Of a stretch of DNA of 6,781 nucleotides, positions 1 to 6,164 are shown piece by piece. The translations under genes and the position numbers were made by a program. The stretch comes from CAYLLT01 sp964591605 (lineage in GTDB: Bacteria > Planctomycetota > Phycisphaerae > UBA1845 > PWPN01): contig CAZQEN010000396.1 of the NCBI GenBank assembly GCA_964591605.1, positions 1 to 6,781 of the forward strand, written 5' to 3'. The notes beneath the pieces were generated by a model. That model saw only the letters and a list, made by a program, of their open reading frames with translations. It searched no databases and was not told the origin of the DNA. The first letter of the stretch is position 1; every line of letters begins with the position of its first letter.

Positions 1-834
1 CATCGGGCTGAACAGCGATTCAGTCAGGCTGGAACGCAGGAACGGCCTCACCACCTCCTGCGCCCGCGGACCCAGGGGGATAATCCGCTCGCGGCCGTGG
101 TGCTCAGACTTGTGCGTCGATGGCCGGTACTCCCAGATCTGGCCGGTGGTGTCGATGGCGCCGGTGGTCATCGCGACTACCTCGCCCGGGCGCATGCCGG
201 TGTATCGCTGCATTTCGATCATCGCCCAGACCTGCCGCGAGACGTGCGGCCTCACCGCGTCGATGTAGGCGTCGGGCACCGGTCGGACGGGGTCTGACTC
301 GGCAACGCCAGGATGACGATTCTTTCGCAGGCCGGAGACTGCCTGCAGGCCGTGGTAGACAGACGGCGGGATCAACTCATTCTCGGTCGCCCACTTGAAC
401 ATGAGCCGCACGCGGGCCACCTGTTTATTGATGCTCGTGCGAACCCAGCCGGCGGCAACCATCTTCTCGCGAACCACTTTGAGCTTGAGCGGCCCGAAGT
501 CGCGGGCGGGCAGATCGGCGTAGAGTCGGAGGACGTGTTGAAGCGCTCGCTTGATGGACTCCTGTTCTCCGGTCCGAACGCCGTTCTTGACGTAGTACCC
601 CTCGGCGTACTTCCGGAAGGCGTTCACCAGCTCCGCGACGGTGATGTCGGCCCCGCTGCCATCGCGGGGGATCTGGCGGCCGTTCTGCAGCCACTCCGCG
701 ATGAGGCGGTCGTACTCTCGCCGGCTGGACTCCGTGCCGTGCTCACCCAGGTAGTGGTCCTTGCCGTTCAGCGTGACCACGGCCTGCCCGGATGCTCGGT
801 GATGACGGTAGGACGGTGTTTTCGGTTCGGGCAT
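1..834 (-). CDS. Tyrosine recombinase (phage-type integrase), C-terminus cut by window edge
   Basis: Site-specific DNA strand-exchange enzyme, probably the integrase of a mobile element. The minus strand is open from an ATG at 834 to the left edge (278 codons), with GGAGG (840-844) five bases upstream. Residues 9-53 form a basic N-terminal segment (SYRHHRASGQAVV, then HYLGEHGT and EYDRLIAEW) that probably binds arm sites and resembles recombinases I associate with planctomycetes. Residues 65-165 look like the helical core-binding domain. The catalytic domain begins near 185: TGMRPGEV carries the first catalytic arginine (R215) and E218, and HKSEHHGRERIIPL (241-254) carries the beta-hairpin lysine K242. 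The HxxR box and the nucleophilic tyrosine would lie beyond base 1, so activity cannot be judged. The gene reads away from the 3' end of the neighbouring tRNA-His. The family assignment is secure; the element type is not known. Confidence 0.93.
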   Translation of the reverse strand, partial: MPEPKTPSYRHHRASGQAVVTLNGKDHYLGEHGTESSRREYDRLIAEWLQNGRQIPRDGSGADITVAELVNAFRKYAEGYYVKNGVRTGEQESIKRALQHVLRLYADLPARDFGPLKLKVVREKMVAAGWVRTSINKQVARVRLMFKWATENELIPPSVYHGLQAVSGLRKNRHPGVAESDPVRPVPDAYIDAVRPHVSRQVWAMIEMQRYTGMRPGEVVAMTTGAIDTTGQIWEYRPSTHKSEHHGRERIIPLGPRAQEVVRPFLRSSLTESLFSPM

Positions 835-973
835 GTCGGCCTCCAATCGCGTGAATCCGGGTTGTCTGACGGCTTTTCGCCGGTAGACTACCGTTTTTCA
901 CGTCGTTTCCGGGCCGCACTTCCCGACGCGGGAAGGTACGCTAAGTCATGCGTTCGGCGTGTTTTACGTCAAG
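835..973. other. Integrase-tRNA spacer with clustered inverted repeats
   Basis: This 139-base spacer between the recombinase start and the tRNA-His 3' end has no convincing ORF. It holds three small inverted repeats: CGGC/GCCG at 870-882, CGGTAG/CTACCG around one base at 881-893, and CTTCCCG/CGGGAAG around three bases at 919-935. An imperfect direct repeat is also present: GTTTTTCACGTC at 893-904 and GTTTTACGTC at 961-970. If the element is integrated in the tRNA, this is where integrase arm sites and the integrase promoter would lie. On the minus strand TTGACG (972-967) resembles a -35 box, but no good -10 follows at 16-18 bases. The regulatory role is inference. Confidence 0.4.
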
Positions 974-1048
974 GGTGAGTGACGGGACTCGAACCCGCGA
1001 CCCCGAGGACCACAACCTCGTGCTCTAACCAACTGAGCTACACTCACC
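974..1048 (-). tRNA. tRNA-His (anticodon GTG)
   Basis: The minus strand folds as a complete cloverleaf. The acceptor stem is GTGAGTG paired with CACTCAC. TA precedes the D-stem GCTC/GAGC. The anticodon stem CGAGG/CCTCG encloses the loop TTGTGGT, which places GTG as the anticodon, so it reads histidine codons. The T-arm contains GGTTCGAGTCC. The tRNA-His hallmark is present: an extra G at position -1 (base 1048) opposite C73 (base 974). The CCA tail is not encoded, since the bases after C73 are CTT, so it must be added after transcription. The gene is intact. Its 3' end faces the recombinase gene 139 bases away, making it a candidate integration site. A weak AT-rich stretch at 1090-1100 (minus strand TAACCTATATG) could supply its promoter. 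Confidence 0.97.
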
Positions 1049-1183
1049 GTGGAGTACCGGCATACCCGCCGGGTCTGCTGGTGGAGGACCATATAGGTTA
1101 CGGGCCCCGCCCGGATTCTGCAAATGCGGTGGCGGCCCGCGCGACGGCGGGGCCCGGGTCTACGCGCCCCCGCGGGAGTGCTC

Positions 1184-1189
1184 TACAAT
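1184..1189 (+). promoter_or_regulatory. Candidate -10 box (TACAAT) of a leaderless promoter
   Basis: TACAAT matches the bacterial -10 consensus at five of six positions. It ends seven bases before the ATG at 1197, so transcription would start at or next to the start codon. No Shine-Dalgarno sequence sits at normal distance; the nearest GGGAG (1174-1178) is 18 bases upstream. I see no convincing -35 box 16-18 bases upstream and no correctly spaced extended -10 TG. This fits a leaderless mRNA for the three-gene cluster, but the call rests on one hexamer in a GC-rich background. Confidence 0.4.
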
Positions 1190-1196
1190 CGCGGCC

Positions 1197-2420
1197 ATGA
1201 GCTCCGCGCTTGAACTCAACCGGCGTCAGTTCCTGTGCGTCGCGGGGGCCGCGCTGTATGCGGGCCACGCCTGGGCCGGCGAGCTGCCCAGGGACGTGCG
1301 CATCACCCGGATCGTCGCTTTTGACCTGCGCACCCGCCGGCCCAAGTACATCGGGAAGAACTCGCGCCGGGACGACCACGGCATTGACTCCTCGGACCGC
1401 ATGGTGCGCGTCTACACCGACGCGGGAATCGACGGGCTCGGCACGAGCTCGGCCAGCCGCGAGAGCTGCCAGGCCGTCCTGGGCCGCCGGCTCTCGGAGC
1501 TGTATCGGCCAAACGAGCGGCTGATGGTCGGGCCATTCGGCCGCAACACCAGCCCCTACTGGGACCTGGCCGGCAAGCTGCTCGGGAAGCCCGTGTATGA
1601 ACTGCTCGGCGGGGCCGGACCGCGGCAGGTGCCCGCGTACGACGGCTCGATTTACTTCATCGATCTGATCGCCGGGCACGCCAGCGACTACGAGAGCGAG
1701 TTCAAGCGTCAGCTCGACCTGGGCCTGCAGGCCGGGCATCGGGCATTCAAGCTCAAAGTCGGCCGCGGGGCGAAATGGATGTTGCGCGAGGAGGGCGACG
1801 CCCGCGATGTGGCCGTCGTCAAGCTCACCCGCCGGCACGTCGGGCCCAAGGTGCTGCTGGGGATCGACGCCAATGACGGATACAACCTGCCGCGAACCCG
1901 GCAGCTCATGAAGGAGATCGGCGACCTGGACATCGCGTTTATCGAAGAAATGATTCCGGTCAAGCCCGATCGATTCCCCGAGTACGTCGAGCTGCGGCAG
2001 TTCCTGCGCGAACAGAAACTCGATACCCTCATCGCCGACGGCGAGAACCACGGGAGCCCGGACGAGTTCAGGCACTGGGTGGAGGCGAAGGCGGTCGACA
2101 TCCTCCAGGGCGACATGAACCAGTTCGGCTTCGAGGACATTCTGACCGAGGCAGGAATGGGCCGGGGATCGGGGGCGCGGGTTGCGCCGCACAACTGGGG
2201 TTCGCTCGTTGGCTATTACCTCCAACTTCAGGTGGGGCGGGCCATCCCGAACTTCTACCGGGCCGAGGAGGATCCCCTGTCGTCGCCGGCGCTGATCGCG
2301 GAGGGCTACTCGTTGAAAGACGGCCTGGTTGCCGTGCCGGACGCACCGGGCCTGGGGCTGCGGATCGACGAGGCCCGCTTTACGGAAGGCGCGAAAGTGC
2401 TCTTCGACATCAAGATCTGA
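1197..2420 (+). CDS. Tat-exported enolase-superfamily protein (mandelate racemase/muconate lactonizing enzyme type)
   Basis: Enolase-superfamily enzymes abstract a proton alpha to a carboxylate on an Mg2+-bound substrate; many members of this branch are acid-sugar dehydratases or racemases. The 407-residue protein starts with a Tat-like signal: twin arginines in NRRQFL (8-13), a hydrophobic core, and an AWA-GE cleavage site after residue 27, so it probably acts outside the cytoplasm. The N-terminal capping domain spans about 33-140 and ends in WDLAGKLLGKPVYELLGG. The barrel shows the expected catalytic set: KLK (K185, K187), metal ligands D224 (GIDANDGYN), E250 (FIEEM) and E283 (ADGEN), and a D306/H332 pair (GDMNQFG, PHNWG). 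Nothing essential seems missing. The substrate cannot be read from sequence. It is the first gene of a three-gene plus-strand cluster. The ATG at 1197 is favoured because it gives the complete signal peptide. Confidence 0.92.
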   Translation: MSSALELNRRQFLCVAGAALYAGHAWAGELPRDVRITRIVAFDLRTRRPKYIGKNSRRDDHGIDSSDRMVRVYTDAGIDGLGTSSASRESCQAVLGRRLSELYRPNERLMVGPFGRNTSPYWDLAGKLLGKPVYELLGGAGPRQVPAYDGSIYFIDLIAGHASDYESEFKRQLDLGLQAGHRAFKLKVGRGAKWMLREEGDARDVAVVKLTRRHVGPKVLLGIDANDGYNLPRTRQLMKEIGDLDIAFIEEMIPVKPDRFPEYVELRQFLREQKLDTLIADGENHGSPDEFRHWVEAKAVDILQGDMNQFGFEDILTEAGMGRGSGARVAPHNWGSLVGYYLQLQVGRAIPNFYRAEEDPLSSPALIAEGYSLKDGLVAVPDAPGLGLRIDEARFTEGAKVLFDIKI

Positions 2421-2430
2421 TCGAACCGTC

Positions 2431-2435
2431 GGAGG
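2431..2435 (+). promoter_or_regulatory. Ribosome binding site (GGAGG) that points to an ATC start
   Basis: GGAGG lies seven bases before the ATC at 2443, which is ideal spacing. No ATG, GTG or TTG in the BtpA-family reading frame lies between the upstream stop codon and 2490. This site is the main argument for placing the start of the next gene at 2443. Confidence 0.7.
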
Positions 2436-2442
2436 CCGAGCC

Positions 2443-3255
2443 ATCAGCCTGATCACCGAGATCTTCGGGACTGAGCATGCCCTGATCGGCATGGTGCACG
2501 TCGGGGCCCTGCCGGGCACGCCGTTCTGCGCCCGGCCGATGCCCGGGATCATCGAGCAGGCCGTCGGCGAGGCGTGGTCCCTCGCCGCCGCCGGCTTTGA
2601 TGCGATCCTGCTCGAGAACATGCACGACCGCCCGTACCTGCGGCAGCAGGCGGGCCCGGAGATCGTCGCGGGCATGGCGGCGGTCGCGGACGCCGTCCGA
2701 CAGTCCGTCGAGCTGCCGCTGGGCGTGCAGATTCTGGCGGGTGCGAACCGCGAGGCGATGGCGGTCGCCCTGGCGGCCGGGGCTCAGTTCGTCCGCGCCG
2801 AGAACTTCGCATTCGCCCACGTGGCCGACGAGGGACTCATGCCCGAGGCCGATGCGGCCCGGCTGTTGCGCTACCGGCGCGAGATCGGGGCCGAACACAT
2901 CCGCGTCTTTGCGGACATCAAGAAGAAGCACGCCAGCCATGCGATCACCGCGGATGTGGACATCGCCGAGGCGGCGCAGGCCGCGGCGTTCTTCGGCGCG
3001 GACGCGGTGATCGTGACGGGGAGCGCTACGGGCCGGCCGGCGTCGCTGGCGGACGTCCGCGCCGTGAGTGCGGCCGTCGAGCTGCCGGTGGTCATCGGTT
3101 CGGGGGTGACCCCCGACAACCTGCCGGAGCTGTGGCCGCTGGCCGAGGCGTTCATCGTCGGTTCGTTCATCAAGCGCGACGGGCAGTGGCATCAGCCGCC
3201 CGACCCCGACCGCATGGCCGCCCTGATGCGGGTCGCCGCCGAATTGAAGGCATGA
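2443..3255 (+). CDS. BtpA/SgcQ-family TIM-barrel protein, apparent ATC start
   Basis: The family is named after cyanobacterial BtpA, needed for photosystem I accumulation, and E. coli SgcQ; its biochemical activity is unsettled and the fold is a phosphate-binding-type barrel. From ATC 2443 the product is 270 residues, close to family length. Landmarks in order are IGMVHVGALPG (15-25), ILLENMHDRPY (55-65), GVQILAGANREA (94-105), FVRAENF (116-122), FADIKKKHASH (146-156), VIVTGSATG (179-187), VVIGSGVTPDN (206-216) and FIVGSFIKRDG (237-247). The start is unusual. An ATG at 2329 would overlap the previous gene by 92 bases in a different frame, and an ATG at 2491 would remove the first barrel strand. 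ATC 2443 has a well-placed GGAGG and gives the expected N-terminus (SLITEIFGTEHALIG); CTG 2449 is a second choice. It follows the enolase-like gene by 22 bases. It appears cytoplasmic, with no signal peptide. Confidence 0.88.
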   Translation: MSLITEIFGTEHALIGMVHVGALPGTPFCARPMPGIIEQAVGEAWSLAAAGFDAILLENMHDRPYLRQQAGPEIVAGMAAVADAVRQSVELPLGVQILAGANREAMAVALAAGAQFVRAENFAFAHVADEGLMPEADAARLLRYRREIGAEHIRVFADIKKKHASHAITADVDIAEAAQAAAFFGADAVIVTGSATGRPASLADVRAVSAAVELPVVIGSGVTPDNLPELWPLAEAFIVGSFIKRDGQWHQPPDPDRMAALMRVAAELKA

Positions 3256-3285
3256 CAGGCGGTTGTCTCTGGAGGACGATCGGGA

Positions 3286-3831
3286 GTGTCAGACATTCAC
3301 ACCATCCGGCGGCTGGGAAACATTTATGCGGCGAAGACGGCCGTCATCGTCGGCGATGTGACGCTCGGGACCGACAGCAATGTCTGGCATCACTGCGTCA
3401 TCCGCGGCGACGTGGCGCCGATCCGGCTGGGCGAGCGCGTCAATGTTCAGGACGCGGCGATCCTGCACTGCAAGCTGGGCGTGCCGCTGGAGATCGCGTT
3501 GGACGTGGCGATCGGCCACCACGCGCTGGTTCACTGCGCGCGGGTCGGCAGCCGCACACTCGTCGGTTCGCGGGCCACGATCCTGGACGACTGCGAGATC
3601 GGGGAAGACTGTCTCATCGCGGCCGGTGCGGTCCTGGCGCCGGGGACGATTGTGCCGCCGGGCTCGGTGGTGATGGGCGTGCCGGGCAGGGTGGTGCGAG
3701 AGCTTCGCGACGCCGAGCGCGCCTATATCCACCGCGTCATCCACGGATACGTAGAGCTCGCCCGCCGGCACGCCGCGGGGGAGTTCCCCCCGTACGCCGC
3801 ACCGCCTTCCGGCCCAGTAACTTCTATATAA
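3286..3831 (+). CDS. Gamma-carbonic anhydrase-like left-handed beta-helix protein
   Basis: The 181-residue protein belongs to the gamma-class carbonic anhydrase/YrdA-PaaY group of hexapeptide-repeat proteins, which form trimers with metal sites between subunits. Some members hydrate CO2; others act as thioesterases or have unknown roles. Hexapeptide turns run from about residue 13 to 136. The characteristic VIRGDVAPIRLG (38-49) and NVQDAAILH (53-61) are present, as are all three metal-binding histidines: H61, and H78 and H83 in IGHHALVH. A helical C-terminal tail follows (AERAYIHRVIHGYVELARRH). A catalytic metal site is therefore plausible, but true carbonic anhydrase activity cannot be assigned. 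The start is GTG 3286, with GGAGG at 3271-3275 ten bases upstream. The gene lies 30 bases after the BtpA-family gene, probably as the last gene of the same transcript. Its TAA stop is two bases from the stop of the convergent gene. Confidence 0.93.
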   Translation: MSDIHTIRRLGNIYAAKTAVIVGDVTLGTDSNVWHHCVIRGDVAPIRLGERVNVQDAAILHCKLGVPLEIALDVAIGHHALVHCARVGSRTLVGSRATILDDCEIGEDCLIAAGAVLAPGTIVPPGSVVMGVPGRVVRELRDAERAYIHRVIHGYVELARRHAAGEFPPYAAPPSGPVTSI

Positions 3832-3833
3832 TT

Positions 3834-6161
3834 CTACCGCGGGTGGCCCGCCTCGCGCAGGAGCCGCTCGTAGTCGCTGGCGAGCTGCCGGGAGCGCAGG
3901 TAAAGCTGGCCGGCCCAGAGCGAAATCAGAATCAGCGCGCCGATCCCCAGCGGAATCGAGCCGAACAGCATCGCCTGGCCAAGCCGCTCGCGAGGGGAGA
4001 CGGGCAGCGGTGTCGCCTCGGCCGGGATGTACCACGGAATCATGCGCTGCGAGCGCTGGGCGAGGGCCTGAACCTCGTTGTGCGAGAGGTCCGCCAGCTC
4101 CCTCAGGATCGTCGAGCGTTCCTGGTAGAGCTCCGCCCGGCGCTGGGCGATCGATCGCTCCCCGTCCATCTGCGGCAGCAACTCCAGCGCCTTGCGGTTC
4201 TGCTCCAGCAGGGCGGCGTCGAGTTCGGCGGCGCGGGTCAGCCAGCGCTCATGCTCGGCCCTCGCGGCCGCCACATCCTTCTCGCAGGCCTCGCGAGCCT
4301 GCCGCAACGCCTCGTCCCGCGCCGTCGCGGCGATGCGCTCGCGCTGCGTGGTCACCTGCGTGCGCAGGCCGGTGACTGTCTGCATCAGGCCGGCCAAGTC
4401 CGGATTGTCCGCCGACAGCAGCGGTTTGAGCACCTGCAACGCGCTCTCGTGGGCATCCAGCGCCGGCTTGAGCTGCCGCGACAGGCCGTTTCGCAGAACG
4501 ATCCGCTTGGTCGGCTCCTGCCCGCCCTCGCCGAGAGACTCAATCGCCTTCTCCATCGTCGTACGATGAGCTTTGCTCCGATCTCGGAACGCGATCAGGG
4601 CCGGCTCCAGCTTCGACTGCACGGCCAGCAGGTCCGCCTGATCGTCGCCGGCCGCTTTCGCAGCGGCCTGCCAGGCCTCCTGCAGCTCCGAGAGGCTCTT
4701 TGTCCATTCGGTGAGCGTCTGCGTAATCGTCGCGGCCACCTGGGTCACGTCCGGGTCGCTCACGTCCTGCGACGAGTCGCCCACGTCCTTGGCCGCGGCC
4801 GCGATGTCGGTCGTCATCCGTGAAAGGGGCGCCACGCCGGCTTCGAGCGACTTGCGAATCAGCTCGCGAAGCTGCTGCTGTCGGGTGGCCAGCGCCTCCC
4901 GGTTGGCCTGCAACTGGGAGTCGGCGGCCTCCGCCCGAGTGATCGCATCCTTGTCGACCTGGATCTGATCGGCGGATGGCTGGCTCGCGGTCATCCGCGG
5001 CCGGAGCAGCTTGAGCTGGGCTTCCACGTTCTGGCGCTCGCTGAGCAACTCGCGCCAGGCCTTGAACAGCCCCATCTCCGGCCCCAGCCCCGCGCGGGCG
5101 GGCTGCGTCGTCAGACCGCTCATCTGACGATCGAGGTCCGCGAGGCGCTGGTCGAGGTTGCCGAGTCGCCGCTCCAGCTCATCGCGTGCCGCCGCCAGGT
5201 CCGGCTGCGTCGCGGGCGGCGGCGTGAGGCGGGCCACCAGGGTTCGACCCAGCGTGTCGAGCTCGCGCCTCATTTCGTCTTTGGCCGTCGTCTCAATGGC
5301 GAGCGTCAGGCTCGCGGCCTGCGGACCGAGCGGGCGCTGCGCGGTCTCGAACCGGGCGTATCGCGGGTCGTCCTTGAGCTCGTCGAGCACCATTTCCGCC
5401 TGATCGGCAGGCACGACGAGCTGACCGGCAACCCGGAACCGCGGCTCGGCCCGCATCAGGGTGCCGGCCGCCAGTGCGAGCGACGCACCAACGATGATCA
5501 GTGTGATCAGCACGATGCCCACGCGGGCGGGCCCGCTCATCCTGCGCCATCCCCCCGGCGGCTGGACCATCGCGGAGGGATCGGCCAGGCTGGCCGCCTT
5601 CTCGCGCTCCTGCCATTCGCGCTGTTGCTGAGCCAGCTTCTCTTCCAGGGCCTGGGTGCGGCGCTGCTGTTCCTGGATCTGCTTGACCATGTCGGCCAGG
5701 GCCTGAGCACTTTTGGTGCGCTCGTGGGTGAGCGTCTGGACACGCCCGAGCAGCTCACGCTCCTTGAGCACCAGCGCCTGGATGCGCCCGTCGCGCTCGC
5801 GAAGAGCGGCCGTGTGCTGCTCGATCTGCAGTCGGGCCTCGCGCAGGCGGTCGTTGCCGGCGGCCGCATCGGGGCCCCCGGTGCGCGCCCGCTCCTCCTG
5901 AAGTTCGAGCTCGAGCTGGCTGAGGCGCTCGTCGCGCCACTTGATCTCCTTCTCGAACATCTCGAGCTCATCGCGGATGGCCCGCAGGGACAGGTGGGTG
6001 CGTCCGAGATTCTCGCGAACGGCCTCTTCCATGGCCCGGGGCGGGCCGACGATCGGTTTCGAGCCCGAGCCGGCAATGGGCGCCCCCGTGCGGCCGGATG
6101 CGGCGACCGGCACGCCGGTTTTTCCGGATGCGGTCGACGGTTTGCCCCGTTCGAGCGGCAT
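3834..6161 (-). CDS. Large coiled-coil protein with two membrane segments, co-polymerase-like layout
   Basis: I do not recognise a specific family for this 775-residue protein. Residues 11-40 form three 10-residue Ser/Gly/Pro-rich repeats. Residues 42-190 are a charged, heptad-rich coiled coil, probably cytoplasmic. Membrane segment 1 is about 213-234. Residues 240-312 look like a small alpha/beta region (FRVAGQLVVP, SLTLAIETTAK). Residues 320-705 are long Ala/Gln/Glu/Arg-rich helices with short breaks such as TTQPARAGLGP. A Pro-rich stretch (712-723) precedes membrane segment 2 (about 730-755) and a short tail. Both termini in the cytoplasm and a large helical extracytoplasmic domain recall Wzz/GumC-type chain-length regulators, but there is no kinase domain and no clear Wzz signature. 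A structural or envelope scaffold is equally possible. The ATG at 6161 has AAGGAGG eight bases upstream, overlapping the end of the aldo/keto reductase gene, so the two are probably translated from one mRNA. Confidence 0.85.
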   Translation of the reverse strand: MPLERGKPSTASGKTGVPVAASGRTGAPIAGSGSKPIVGPPRAMEEAVRENLGRTHLSLRAIRDELEMFEKEIKWRDERLSQLELELQEERARTGGPDAAAGNDRLREARLQIEQHTAALRERDGRIQALVLKERELLGRVQTLTHERTKSAQALADMVKQIQEQQRRTQALEEKLAQQQREWQEREKAASLADPSAMVQPPGGWRRMSGPARVGIVLITLIIVGASLALAAGTLMRAEPRFRVAGQLVVPADQAEMVLDELKDDPRYARFETAQRPLGPQAASLTLAIETTAKDEMRRELDTLGRTLVARLTPPPATQPDLAAARDELERRLGNLDQRLADLDRQMSGLTTQPARAGLGPEMGLFKAWRELLSERQNVEAQLKLLRPRMTASQPSADQIQVDKDAITRAEAADSQLQANREALATRQQQLRELIRKSLEAGVAPLSRMTTDIAAAAKDVGDSSQDVSDPDVTQVAATITQTLTEWTKSLSELQEAWQAAAKAAGDDQADLLAVQSKLEPALIAFRDRSKAHRTTMEKAIESLGEGGQEPTKRIVLRNGLSRQLKPALDAHESALQVLKPLLSADNPDLAGLMQTVTGLRTQVTTQRERIAATARDEALRQAREACEKDVAAARAEHERWLTRAAELDAALLEQNRKALELLPQMDGERSIAQRRAELYQERSTILRELADLSHNEVQALAQRSQRMIPWYIPAEATPLPVSPRERLGQAMLFGSIPLGIGALILISLWAGQLYLRSRQLASDYERLLREAGHPR
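6042..6131 (-). repeat. Three tandem 30-bp units encoding a 10-residue Ser/Gly/Pro repeat
   Basis: Codons 11-40 of the coiled-coil protein encode ASGKTGVPVA, ASGRTGAPIA and GSGSKPIVGP. The first two units are close copies at DNA level as well: CCGGATGCGG on the plus strand occurs at 6094-6103 and 6124-6133, exactly 30 bases apart. The third unit is degenerate. The segment probably makes a flexible, low-complexity N-terminal tail before the coiled coil. It resembles a nucleotide-binding P-loop only by chance, since no ATPase fold surrounds it. Confidence 0.65.
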
Positions 6162-6164
6162 GGT

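Noticed and set aside
881..898. CGGTAG-A-CTACCG followed by TTTTT as a plus-strand terminator
   Set aside because: No plus-strand gene lies upstream and the perfect arms leave a one-base loop. It is kept only as part of the inverted-repeat cluster.
313..978. Plus-strand open frame of 221 codons opposite the integrase
   Set aside because: It is the complement of the recombinase coding sequence, and the opposite strand has clear family motifs.
979..1200. Plus-strand open frame over the tRNA
   Set aside because: It crosses the tRNA-His gene on the other strand; peptides of this kind (TGLEPATPRTTTSCSNQLSY) are a well-known artefact of translating tRNA genes backwards.
2329..2442. ATG 2329 as the start of the BtpA-family gene
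   Set aside because: It would overlap the upstream gene by 92 bases, adds 38 residues unlike the family, and lacks a ribosome binding site, whereas GGAGG sits ideally before ATC 2443.
1098..2675. Long minus-strand open frame (525 codons) opposite the enolase-like gene
   Set aside because: It is antisense to two well-supported genes, has no recognisable domains, and its composition (rich in Arg, Pro, Val, Asp) is what the complement of GC-rich coding DNA gives.
3839..3851. GCGGG/CCCGC stem near the convergent stop codons as a terminator
   Set aside because: The stem is only five base pairs, lies within the coding sequence of the minus-strand gene, and has no T-run on either strand.
3132..4823. 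Long plus-strand open frame (563 codons) running through three genes
   Set aside because: It overlaps the end of the BtpA-family gene and all of the gamma-carbonic anhydrase-like gene in another frame, then runs antisense to the coiled-coil gene. Its product is Arg/Gly/Leu-rich without domain features.
3834..6161. Coiled-coil protein as an SMC/Rad50-type ATPase
   Set aside because: There are no Walker A, Walker B or signature motifs at the ends; instead there are two hydrophobic membrane segments. SGKTG at residues 12-16 lies in a repeat tail, not a nucleotide-binding fold.
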